Shown here in pieces: positions 1 to 5,855 of a stretch of DNA of 6,395 bases; position 1 is the stretch's first letter, and every line of letters begins with the position of its first letter. Source of the stretch: an uncultured Methanomicrobiales archaeon (GTDB lineage: Archaea; Thermoplasmatota; Thermoplasmata; Methanomassiliicoccales; Methanomethylophilaceae). The stretch covers positions 1 through 6,395 of the forward strand of contig CAMMYR010000041.1 in assembly GCA_946528255.1 (NCBI GenBank). Reading direction: 5' to 3'. The notes below the pieces were generated by a model. It did not search any database. It saw only the letters and a program-made list of their open reading frames with translations, and had not been told where the DNA came from. Both the position numbers and the translations under genes were made by a program.

Positions 1-1341
1 AGCCTTGCGTACAGCGGCGACGATTCCGTTCAGAAGAGGATGAGCTCTTCCGTCGGCTGCGTGGCGTACGTGCTCGATCCGTACGACCTCACCAAGACGA
101 TGGAGGGCAATGGGTTCGACACCGGGCTCTACAACGTGATGCTCATAGTCCCCACGGTCTACTGGGTATCCGAGAAGGTGACGGCCGGCGAGACCACCGG
201 CAATCTGGTGAAAGGGAAGGAGTACAACGTCCTGTACGTCTCGTCGTCCCCGGAATACGCCCTTCCGGGCCACGGGACCATAGGCGGCATGAAGGCGTAC
301 GCCCACTCCGCCAGCACTACGCCGGGGAAAGCGGACTTCGAGACCAACGTCTACCCGTATCTCGGTATCGGCGTCTACGAATCCTATGCCACAGCGGACG
401 GGGACCCATCGGGCGAGGGGATGCTGGTCTCCCAGAGCGGGAGGGTCCCCTCTGCGCACATCGACGTCGACGGTTTCAGGGACCTGGCCGATTCCCTCGT
501 GCCGGCATCCGGCGGGGACCTCAGATCCGATTACCAGCAGTGGAACTACTACCAGTGGACCCTCTACAAGATCATGAGCTACACGGTCATGGGCTCCAAG
601 AACTCCCAGGTGATGGTCGGTGACGGATACGTCCTGGGCAATCATCCGCCTGAGATCATCGGCAACGATTCGCCGGCGGTCACCGGCAGCACGGACGGGA
701 TCGGTTTCCTGGGTATCGCAGATGAGACGACGTCCGCTTCCGGAGCGGTATCGTCAGCTGCCGGGAGGACATCGTCCAAGCTCTTCATCGAGAACGGATG
801 GGGGTCGCTGAACGTCTTCGTAGGAGACGCATACGTGGCCGGGACGGAATCGTCCGAGCTCCATCTCCATGCGGGGAATTACCTTGGAGGAGCTTCGCTC
901 ATCGATTCCCGCGACCAGCCCCTGACCCAGGAGCTCTGGGCCGACATCTTCTCGACGGGGACCGAGCAGTATGCGATATCCTCCGCATCCACGGCATCCG
1001 CCACATGGGATACGCCCACATCTTCCAACGGCAACCGCGACTCATACACGGACCCCGCCTATTCCGGGGATATGGTGAACGGAGCGGAAGGCGGCGTGCT
1101 CTCGATCACCGTAGGGGGAAGATGGGACAAGGCCTATCGCAGCGGAACGGCTTTCGCTTGCGCAGGGTACGAGATAGATCTCGCTAACGAGTACAGGGGG
1201 GCGCGTCTGGCATACCTCATGTCCGACGATGCTCTCCGAGCGCCGCATCAATCGGTAACGGGTACTGTCGGGTGTGTACCAATCTTTTTATATCGAGATA
1301 AATTCCCCGATTGTACTAGCCGAGATGGCCCAGCCCGGTAA
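1..1341 (+). CDS. large secreted/surface protein, 3' part; lost or displaced stop
   Basis: The frame is open from base 1, so the 5' end is missing; the first ATG in frame (position 40) is not a convincing start because coding-like sequence precedes it. The visible 446 residues are rich in Gly, Ser, Thr, Tyr and Trp, with almost no long charged or hydrophobic stretches, as in cell-surface proteins. Recognisable stretches are a YNVMLIVPTVYW segment near the beginning, an aromatic block WNYYQWTLYKIMSYTVMGS (about residues 182-200) and a C-terminal GGRW...GARLAYL stretch. GG-x-W followed by G-x-R-L is the kind of ending seen in formylglycine-enzyme/C-type-lectin-like folds, so an adhesin or glycan-binding role is inferred only. 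No catalytic residues are identified. Coding character fades after LMSDDAL (about position 1238). The remaining residues are read from the promoter and 5' end of the tRNA gene, and the TAA at 1339-1341 lies inside the tRNA. The true C-terminus is probably near 1238. Confidence 0.7.
   Translation, partial: SLAYSGDDSVQKRMSSSVGCVAYVLDPYDLTKTMEGNGFDTGLYNVMLIVPTVYWVSEKVTAGETTGNLVKGKEYNVLYVSSSPEYALPGHGTIGGMKAYAHSASTTPGKADFETNVYPYLGIGVYESYATADGDPSGEGMLVSQSGRVPSAHIDVDGFRDLADSLVPASGGDLRSDYQQWNYYQWTLYKIMSYTVMGSKNSQVMVGDGYVLGNHPPEIIGNDSPAVTGSTDGIGFLGIADETTSASGAVSSAAGRTSSKLFIENGWGSLNVFVGDAYVAGTESSELHLHAGNYLGGASLIDSRDQPLTQELWADIFSTGTEQYAISSASTASATWDTPTSSNGNRDSYTDPAYSGDMVNGAEGGVLSITVGGRWDKAYRSGTAFACAGYEIDLANEYRGARLAYLMSDDALRAPHQSVTGTVGCVPIFLYRDKFPDCTSRDGPAR
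1287..1293 (+). promoter_or_regulatory. TATA box of tRNA-Ser
   Basis: TTTATAT lies in a T-rich stretch (1285-1293) in otherwise GC-rich DNA. Its 3' end is 26 bases before the first base of the tRNA, the usual archaeal box A distance. It lies inside the over-extended open frame of the upstream surface protein, which argues that this stretch is not normally translated. Confidence 0.6.
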
Positions 1342-1405
1342 GGCGCGAGCCTGGAAAGCTCGTGGGAACTTTCCCTCGGGAGTTCAAATCTCCCTCTCGG
1401 CGCCA
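1319..1405 (+). tRNA. tRNA-Ser (anticodon GGA)
   Basis: A full class II cloverleaf can be folded by eye. The acceptor stem GCCGAGA (1319-1325) pairs perfectly with TCTCGGC (1395-1401), followed by discriminator G1402 and an encoded CCA (1403-1405). The D stem is GCC/GGC with GG in the loop. The anticodon stem CGAGC/GCTCG encloses the loop CTGGAAA, giving anticodon GGA, which reads UCC and pairs with UCU by wobble. A long variable arm has a GGGA/TCCC stem. The T stem GGGAG/CTCCC (1378-1382, 1390-1394) encloses TTCAAAT. The long variable arm and G discriminator fit serine rather than leucine. No intron is present. The first 23 bases overlap the end of the upstream open frame. Confidence 0.97.
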
Positions 1406-1451
1406 TTCATTCCTTCTGAATATCTCTCGATCTGTCCGGTTTTGGCAAATC

Positions 1452-1458
1452 TATAAAA
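1452..1458 (+). promoter_or_regulatory. probable TATA box of the small membrane-anchored protein gene
   Basis: TATAAAA sits 31 bases before the ATG at 1489, preceded by an A-rich CAAAT that could serve as a BRE. Transcription would then begin about 1480, leaving a leader of roughly ten bases; no Shine-Dalgarno sequence is seen. A second AT-rich stretch, TTTATAT at 1476-1482, is too close to the ATG to be the promoter of an ATG-starting message. Confidence 0.45.
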
Positions 1459-1488
1459 CCTACCTGCCCGCTCGGTTTATATGATAGC

Positions 1489-1956
1489 ATGAACAGGATC
1501 GTAACCGTAATCGTCGTGGCGGTCATAACGGTAGTCGTAGGAAGCGCCGCTGCTGCAATGATGGACAACGGCGGAGACGATAAGCCGGCGGATAACACCG
1601 GGGCCAAACTGGAATTCCCAGGCCAAGTATCCGCGTATGCGGTGAAACTATATCTCAGCCAGAAGGGCTCTTCCGAGAGGATCTCGTTGGATAACGGCGG
1701 TACATTCGATGTACCGGAAGATCCGATAATAATCGTGGTAGCCGCCAACCCAGCAGACACCATCACCATAAACGGGGACAGCGTCATGGTTGAGCACAAG
1801 GATGAGATCTTCCCAACAACCTACAAGTGCACCGTGGCGTTCGGCCAGACCTCTTCGGAAGACCCGGTGTTGATAGATTCGATTACGGCCTACTACTCGT
1901 TCTCTCCGAAACCGGGGGAGACCGTACACCTGGGTCTGTTCGTGAACAGCACCTGA
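1489..1956 (+). CDS. small N-terminally anchored exported protein, unknown function
   Basis: This 155-residue protein is of a family I do not recognise. Residues about 4-23 (IVTVIVVAVITVVVGSAAAA) form a single hydrophobic segment after a short MNR start, fitting an N-terminal membrane anchor or uncleaved signal peptide. No lipobox cysteine follows. A short Asp/Gly/Pro-rich linker (about 25-38) leads to a domain of alternating hydrophobic residues with many Thr, Ser, Val and Ile, as expected for a beta sandwich exposed outside the cell. The only cysteine is near residue 110. The ATG at 1489 is chosen because it gives the signal segment at the right distance and follows a TATA box by about 31 bases. 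It sits alone between the tRNA and a gene-free stretch, on the same strand as the upstream surface protein. GC-rich codon use matches the neighbours. A role as a small cell-envelope protein is inference. Confidence 0.8.
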   Translation: MNRIVTVIVVAVITVVVGSAAAAMMDNGGDDKPADNTGAKLEFPGQVSAYAVKLYLSQKGSSERISLDNGGTFDVPEDPIIIVVAANPADTITINGDSVMVEHKDEIFPTTYKCTVAFGQTSSEDPVLIDSITAYYSFSPKPGETVHLGLFVNST

Positions 1957-2001
1957 TGCGGAAGCGCGCCGGTCCAGGGAAAAACCCTTCGAAACAACAA
2001 T

Positions 2002-2021
2002 GCCGCCCGGGCTAGGGCGGC
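2002..2021 (+). terminator. GC-rich hairpin downstream of the small exported protein gene
   Basis: GCCGCCC (2002-2008) pairs perfectly with GGGCGGC (2015-2021) around a six-base loop, 46 bases after the stop codon at 1954-1956. A weak ACCTTTC-like pyrimidine stretch follows, not a long T run. A weaker 4-bp hairpin (AGGG/CCCT, 1976-1988) precedes it. Archaeal termination depends mainly on T tracts, so the hairpin may instead protect a 3' end or have no role. Confidence 0.35.
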
Positions 2022-2042
2022 GGCCTTTCAACAGGGCTGTGT

Positions 2043-2071
2043 CCTAATTCACCCACATCTTCAAAATTAGG
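2043..2071. repeat. 7-bp inverted repeat beside an IS-end-like string
   Basis: CCTAATT (2043-2049) is repeated inverted as AATTAGG (2065-2071) with a 15-base spacer. The left arm belongs to GGGCTGTGTCCTAATT (2034-2049), which resembles the tips of some insertion sequences in style. No transposase and no matching inverted end is found elsewhere in the window, so this is only a possible relic. Confidence 0.3.
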
Positions 2072-2100
2072 GATTATTGGCACAATCCAGTTTTTGCATC

Positions 2101-2220
2101 GGGGATTATATTCATTATTATATTCAAATGAGTATAATATTATACTCATTTTATCTTCACTTTTATCTTGTTTATATTCAAAAAATTATTTTTATATTCA
2201 TTTTCAAAACGTGATGACTA
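2101..2220. repeat. AT-rich island with reiterated TTATATTCA motifs
   Basis: By hand count 23 of 120 bases are G or C (about 19%), in a window whose genes are clearly GC-rich. TTATATTCA occurs exactly at 2106-2114, 2118-2126, 2172-2180 and 2192-2200, with a one-mismatch copy TTATCTTCA at 2151-2159. The first two copies lie in a 12-base period and the last two in a 20-base period. All are in the same orientation, and they surround the 26-bp palindrome. No believable gene is in the island. Possible roles are a protein-binding array, a replication or partition site, a T-rich termination zone for the upstream gene, or simply foreign DNA; the sequence does not decide. Confidence 0.6.
2126..2151. 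promoter_or_regulatory. perfect 26-bp palindrome
   Basis: The half AAATGAGTATAAT (2126-2138) is followed directly by its exact reverse complement ATTATACTCATTT (2139-2151), with no spacer and no mismatch. In DNA this is a classic symmetric site for a dimeric regulator. In RNA it would form a 13-bp A/U-rich hairpin with essentially no room for a loop. It is more than 300 bases from the next intact start codon, so if it is an operator its target gene is not obvious. Confidence 0.55.
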
Positions 2221-2223
2221 TAA

Positions 2224-2445
2224 TACCGGAAAACCGTGAAAGAGGTTTCCAGCGGCATCGCCGCCGTAAATGGTTTCGTTCGGTCGAAGTAGACTCCGCT
2301 GAAGGCCTCGGTCATCGAGGACGTCTGCACCGAACCCGTGGCCAGTGTCGCCCAGGACGCCATCCGATGATAGCTATCCGCATATGTGCCAGATATGGAA
2401 ATAATGAGTCTTATCAAGGACATCGGATCCGAAGGCTCCACCTGA
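2224..2445 (+). pseudogene. decayed 3' remnant of an unidentified gene
   Basis: One + frame reads as sensible globular protein broken by stops. It gives YRKTVKEVSSGIAAVNGFVR plus SK, then TAG (2290-2292), then TPLKASVIEDVCTEPVAS plus VAQDAIR, then TGA TAG (2368-2373), then LSAYVPD and MEIMSLIKDIGSEGST, ending at TGA (2443-2445). Third positions are mostly C or G, like the neighbouring genes, and the sequence stops being protein-like at the AT-rich island on the left. The opposite strand is open over 2178-2459 (93 codons), but it shares the same wobble positions, has an unnatural composition (many His, Ser, Met) and runs into the AT island, so I take it for a shadow. I do not recognise the family. 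Because this order can read TAG as pyrrolysine, the first stop alone would not prove decay; the tandem TGA TAG does. Confidence 0.45.
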
Positions 2446-2507
2446 TTTGGCTGATGCATCCATCATCCGTGAATACTCCTCACGACCGCTACTCGACCGC
2501 GCGCACG

Positions 2508-2515
2508 TATATATA
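2508..2515 (+). promoter_or_regulatory. TATA box of the ACT-hom-cimA operon
   Basis: TATATATA lies at the centre of the perfect 12-bp palindrome CGTATATATACG (2506-2517), in otherwise GC-rich DNA. Its centre is about 34 bases before the ATG at 2546. Usual archaeal spacing puts the transcription start near 2537-2540, so the message would be nearly leaderless. It is the only strong promoter-like element before the five-gene cluster. Confidence 0.65.
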
Positions 2516-2545
2516 CGCGCCCGAAATAGGTGGCGTAGGTGCGCT

Positions 2546-3046
2546 ATGATAGTAAACGCTGAGCTCTACGTCAAGGACAAGCCCGGTCAGCTGGTGGGTT
2601 CCCTGGACCCCATCTCCCTGGTCGACGGCAACATACTGGCCGTCGTCCACAACCGCGACAAGATCGTCAACAACAGGATATGCCTCAACCTCACCTTCGA
2701 GGTCGAGGGCAGGGAGCAGCTGTGCAGGCTGAAGGACATCTGGAAGTCCAAGGACATCGTCATCTCGTCCCTGAACTCCGTCCATCAGACATACACGATG
2801 GACTACCTGCTGATAGGATCCTTCGACTCCGCCTTCATAGAGAAGTTGATCGAGGAGGCATCCAGGACCATCGCCATGGACGCATCCGACGTGAGGTACA
2901 CATCCAAGACCGATAAGAAGGCCACGCGCACCGCCATGATATCGGTCAAGACCCACAGCAAGGACGACATGTCCGCCATGGACGCCTTCCTGAGCACGAA
3001 GTGCGGAGAATCCGGCATCACATACGTCAGGGGGGTCCGAGCATGA
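2546..3046 (+). CDS. ACT-domain protein, predicted regulator of homoserine dehydrogenase (COG2061-type)
   Basis: This 166-residue protein begins with an ACT-like ligand-binding domain (about residues 3-75: [20 protein letters not shown], then an IL-x-VVHNRD stretch, as in small-molecule sensing ACT folds). A second alpha/beta half runs to the C-terminus. This matches archaeal stand-alone ACT proteins predicted to control homoserine dehydrogenase in trans. It probably binds an amino acid such as threonine; which one is not visible. The frame extends 33 codons further up, to 2447, but I choose ATG 2546: the TATA box at 2508-2515 would lie inside the longer version, and the extra N-terminal residues are not ACT-like. 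AGGTG lies a few bases before the ATG, although the transcript may be leaderless. The stop overlaps the hom start by four bases (ATGA, 3043-3046), so translation is coupled and a partner role is likely. Confidence 0.85.
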   Translation: MIVNAELYVKDKPGQLVGSLDPISLVDGNILAVVHNRDKIVNNRICLNLTFEVEGREQLCRLKDIWKSKDIVISSLNSVHQTYTMDYLLIGSFDSAFIEKLIEEASRTIAMDASDVRYTSKTDKKATRTAMISVKTHSKDDMSAMDAFLSTKCGESGITYVRGVRA

Positions 3047-4038
3047 GGCTGTTCATCTGCGGATTCGGGACGGTCGGACAGGGCTTCGCCGAGGTCATCG
3101 CCTCAAGAGCGGAGTTCTTCCAGACCAGGTACGGCCAGGTGCCGGAGATCGTCGGCGTGATGGATTCCAAGACCTACGCCGTGGACCCGAAGGGGATGGA
3201 TCCCCTGGAGCTCGTCAGGAGGAAGCAGGAGACCCGCAGGGTCGGCGATTCGGAGTACACGGATTCCGTGAAGGTCCTGGACTCCGTCGATTACGATATA
3301 CTGGTGGAGGTCAGCCCCACCGACATAAAGACCGGCGGCGTGGGCCTGATAAACATAACCCACGCGCTGGAATGCGGCAAGGATGTCATAACCGTGAACA
3401 AAGGCCCCCTGGCACTCAAGTTCCAGGAGCTCATCGCACTGGCCAAGGCCAACAAATGCAAGTTCAGGTTCGAGGGCTCCGTGGGAGGGGCGATGCCGAT
3501 CATCAACCTGTGCAGGGAGAACCTCATGGGGGAGAAGGTGGAATCCATCAGGGGCATCCTGAACGGCACATGCAACTTCATCCTCAGCAAGATGGACAAG
3601 GGCCAGCCCTTCGAGCAGGCCCTGAGGGAGGCCCAGGAGATGGGATACGCCGAAACCGACCCCACCAACGACGTGGAGGGCTACGACAGCGCCTGCAAGG
3701 TCGTCATCCTGGCCAACTCCGTCTTCGGGAGGAACGTCACGTTCAGCGACGTGAAGATCACAGGCATAACATCGATCACCGAGGAGGCCATCGCCATGGC
3801 CGATGCCCGCAACATGGTTATCAGGCTGATCGGGGAGGTCTCCGACACCAAGCTGGAGGTCAGCCCCAGGCTCATACCCAAGGGCCACCCCCTGAGCATC
3901 AGCGGGACGCTCAACACCGCCCAGGTCATGACCGACCTGGCAGGGCCCGTGACCGTTTCCGGCCGCGGCGCCGGGCGCATCGAGACCGCATCCGCGATCC
4001 TCAGCGACCTGGTAGCGATAATGGATGAGAGGCTATGA
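3043..4038 (+). CDS. hom: homoserine dehydrogenase
   Basis: This 331-residue enzyme reduces L-aspartate 4-semialdehyde to L-homoserine with NAD(P)H, the branch point to threonine and methionine, in the cytoplasm. The N-terminal Rossmann domain carries GFGTVGQG (residues 7-14). NKGPLA (119-124) holds the conserved Lys120, and GSVGGAMPI and [11 protein letters not shown] follow. The family signature runs about 197-219 ([11 protein letters not shown], then [11 protein letters not shown]), with Asp215 and Lys219 at the expected catalytic places, so it appears intact. There is no C-terminal ACT domain, unlike many bacterial enzymes; the separate ACT protein just upstream plausibly supplies feedback control. 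ATG 3043 is used rather than the in-frame ATG at 3001 because the Rossmann strand starts at once, a G-rich ribosome site (AGGGGGG, 3029-3035) lies seven bases before it, and it overlaps the upstream stop. It overlaps the next gene by ATGA at 4035-4038. Confidence 0.95.
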   Translation: MRLFICGFGTVGQGFAEVIASRAEFFQTRYGQVPEIVGVMDSKTYAVDPKGMDPLELVRRKQETRRVGDSEYTDSVKVLDSVDYDILVEVSPTDIKTGGVGLINITHALECGKDVITVNKGPLALKFQELIALAKANKCKFRFEGSVGGAMPIINLCRENLMGEKVESIRGILNGTCNFILSKMDKGQPFEQALREAQEMGYAETDPTNDVEGYDSACKVVILANSVFGRNVTFSDVKITGITSITEEAIAMADARNMVIRLIGEVSDTKLEVSPRLIPKGHPLSISGTLNTAQVMTDLAGPVTVSGRGAGRIETASAILSDLVAIMDERL

Positions 4039-5573
4039 GCGAACAGGGAAGGATAACCGTCTACGACACCACCCTCAGGGACGGGTCGCAGACCGAGGGC
4101 ATCACATACTCCGCCGAGGACAAGATGGAGATACTCGGCCGCCTGGAGACGCTGGGCGCCGATTTCATCGAGGGCGGATGGCCCGGATCCAATCCCACCG
4201 ACGACAGGTTCTTCGCCATGGCCGGTCCCAGACCGGGGCTGGTCGCCTTCGGCAGCACCCGCAGGCACGGCTGCCAGCCGTCCGAGGACAGGAACCTGGT
4301 CAGCCTGGCGGAATGCCCAGCGCCATGGTGCTGCATCTTCGGGAAGGCCTGGGATTTCCAGGTCACCGAGGCGTTGTCCGTAACTCTGGAGGAGAACCTC
4401 GCCATGGTGGAGGACAGCATAGCGTTCCTGAGATCCAAGGGGAAGAGGGTCATATTCGATGCCGAGCACTTCTTCGACGGTCTGAGATACAACAGGCGCT
4501 ACGCTCTGGATGTCATCATGGCCGCCGAGAGGGGAGGCGCCGAATGGATAGTGCTCTGCGATACCAACGGGGGCTCCCTCCCGTCGGAGATATCCGAGGC
4601 CGTGGAGGATGCCGTCCTGACTGTATCGGTCCCCATGGGAATACACTGCCACAACGATTCCGATCTGGCGACCGCCAACACCCTGGCAGCCGTCGAGGCC
4701 GGCTGCACCATGGTCCAGGGCACCATCAACGGTCTGGGCGAGCGCACAGGCAACGCCAACCTGTGCACCGTCGTCCCGGACCTCGTGCTCAAGATGGGCT
4801 ACGAGACCGGGATAGACCTAGGCAGGCTCACCGCCACGTCCCGCTTCGTGGGGGACGTGTCCAACAGCATGCCCTCCGACCGCATGCCGTACGTCGGCGG
4901 GAACGCGTTCGCGCACAAGGGCGGTGTCCACGTATCCGCCGTGTCCAAGGACGCCCGCACATACGAGCACATCGATCCCTCTTCAGTAGGGAACTCCCGC
5001 AAGGTCCTGGTATCGGACATGTCAGGCAGGGCCAGCATCATTGACAAGATCCGCTCCCTAGGCATGGATCCCGAGAACGACGAGGGCGAGATCGCCGGCA
5101 TCGTCAAGGAGATGGAGTCCAACGGATACCAGTTCGACGGCGCCGATGCAAGCTTCGAGCTGCTGGTCATGAGGCACAGGGGCAGCTTCAAACCCAGATT
5201 CACGGTCAGCGAGTACAGGGTGCTGATGTCGTCGTACGGCGTGCTGGAGGCCAGCATAAAGGTCGAGGACGCCGACGGCAACGTGGAGCACACTGCAGCC
5301 GACGGAAACGGTCCGGTCAACGCGCTGGACAACGCATTGCGCAAGGCGCTGTGCAGGTTCTTCCCCTCTCTGGAGAGGGTCACGCTAACGGATTACAAGG
5401 TCCGCACCCTGGACGAGGCCTCCGCCACCGCGGCGAGGGTCAGGGTCCTGATAAGGTCGGCGGACGGCCAATCCAGCTGGACCACCGTCGGGGTATCCGA
5501 CAACGTGGTCAGCGCCAGCCTGGATGCGCTGGTGGATTCTTTCGAATACTATCTCATGAAAAACGAGGAATGA
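4035..5573 (+). CDS. cimA: (R)-citramalate synthase, long Geobacter-type (DRE-TIM metallolyase family)
   Basis: This 512-residue protein of the isopropylmalate/homocitrate/citramalate synthase family condenses pyruvate with acetyl-CoA to (R)-citramalate, opening the threonine-independent route to isoleucine. The TIM barrel starts with YDTTLRDG (10-17; Arg15, Asp16). [12 protein letters not shown] and FGSTRRHG follow and are typical of the long citramalate subfamily rather than of LeuA. The metal-site motif HCHND gives His204 and His206, [12 protein letters not shown] spans 232-243, and [16 protein letters not shown] spans 288-303. A LeuA-type regulatory/dimerisation domain occupies about 365-505. 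Length fits the Geobacter-type group (about 500-530), while many methanogens instead use a form closer to LeuA. The ATG overlaps the hom stop by four bases, with a GAGAGG stretch immediately before it. Substrate choice rests on remembered subfamily motifs; 2-isopropylmalate or homocitrate synthase is less likely. Confidence 0.9.
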   Translation: MSEQGRITVYDTTLRDGSQTEGITYSAEDKMEILGRLETLGADFIEGGWPGSNPTDDRFFAMAGPRPGLVAFGSTRRHGCQPSEDRNLVSLAECPAPWCCIFGKAWDFQVTEALSVTLEENLAMVEDSIAFLRSKGKRVIFDAEHFFDGLRYNRRYALDVIMAAERGGAEWIVLCDTNGGSLPSEISEAVEDAVLTVSVPMGIHCHNDSDLATANTLAAVEAGCTMVQGTINGLGERTGNANLCTVVPDLVLKMGYETGIDLGRLTATSRFVGDVSNSMPSDRMPYVGGNAFAHKGGVHVSAVSKDARTYEHIDPSSVGNSRKVLVSDMSGRASIIDKIRSLGMDPENDEGEIAGIVKEMESNGYQFDGADASFELLVMRHRGSFKPRFTVSEYRVLMSSYGVLEASIKVEDADGNVEHTAADGNGPVNALDNALRKALCRFFPSLERVTLTDYKVRTLDEASATAARVRVLIRSADGQSSWTTVGVSDNVVSASLDALVDSFEYYLMKNEE

Positions 5574-5578
5574 GTGAA

Positions 5579-5851
5579 ATGAGCAGGATAATAGTGACGC
5601 TGGTCGGAAAGGACCATGTGGGTATCATCGCCAGTGTGTGCAACTACTTCGCTGACAACGGGATAAACATCCTGGATATCAAGCAGACCACGGTCCAGGA
5701 GTTCATCAACATGATCATGATCGTGGATGCCACCGGTTTCAAGGGCGACTTCCAGGCCCTCAGCGACGGGCTCGCCGCGGTCGGCGATAAGGTCGGCTGC
5801 ATCATCAAGGCGCAGAACGAAGAGATCTTCGAGATGATGTACAGGATCTGA
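5579..5851 (+). CDS. single ACT-domain protein, UPF0237 family
   Basis: This 90-residue protein is one ACT domain. The opening strand [17 protein letters not shown] has the Gly-Lys-Asp...Gly turn (10-15), then helix [15 protein letters not shown] and strand [11 protein letters not shown] follow. This is close to the UPF0237/GcvR-like group of stand-alone ACT proteins that bind amino acids. The same frame offers ATG 5570 (93 residues), overlapping the cimA stop by ATGA. I prefer 5579 because the ribosome-site-like GAGGA (5565-5569) lies nine bases before it but abuts 5570, and because family members usually begin directly with the first strand. In many genomes this family sits next to a UPF0210 gene, as here, and the two are thought to act together. 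The ligand and target are not known; isoleucine, threonine or glycine sensing is a guess from the operon. Confidence 0.9.
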   Translation: MSRIIVTLVGKDHVGIIASVCNYFADNGINILDIKQTTVQEFINMIMIVDATGFKGDFQALSDGLAAVGDKVGCIIKAQNEEIFEMMYRI

Positions 5852-5855
5852 TCCC

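Noticed and set aside
1102..1238. Variable region of a diversity-generating retroelement target
   Set aside because: The C-terminus resembles the lectin-like fold used by such targets, but there is no adenine-site codon enrichment (few AAC/AAT codons), no template repeat and no reverse transcriptase in the window.
1319..1405. Attachment site of an integrated element at the tRNA
   Set aside because: No repeat of the tRNA 3' end and no integrase gene occur in the window, and the anomalous region does not begin at the tRNA end.
2101..2220. CRISPR array
   Set aside because: Repeats are only nine bases, spaced 12 to about 50 bases irregularly, without unique spacers of constant length or a Cas gene nearby.
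2290..2292. In-frame TAG as a pyrrolysine codon
   Set aside because: Segments around it do not match the methylamine methyltransferases I know, and TGA TAG follows 25 codons later in the same frame, which pyrrolysine cannot explain.
2178..2459. 93-codon open frame on the - strand
   Set aside because: It shares wobble positions with the + strand remnant, has unusual His/Met/Ser-rich composition, begins right after a stop and ends in the AT-rich island. It looks like a shadow, although a homology search could overturn this.
2094..2549. 151-codon + frame across the gene-free region
   Set aside because: The product turns Arg/His-rich where another frame reads as sensible protein, and its start lies inside the AT-rich repeats. 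No ribosome site or family resemblance is seen.
3103..3888. Long - strand open frame opposite hom
   Set aside because: It is an antisense shadow of a GC-rich gene, rich in Gly, Val, His and Asp. The + strand encodes an unmistakable homoserine dehydrogenase with all signature motifs.
4025..5044. 339-codon + frame overlapping cimA
   Set aside because: Its product is Arg/Gly/His/Gln-rich, typical of the wrong frame in GC-rich DNA, while the overlapping frame holds all citramalate synthase motifs.
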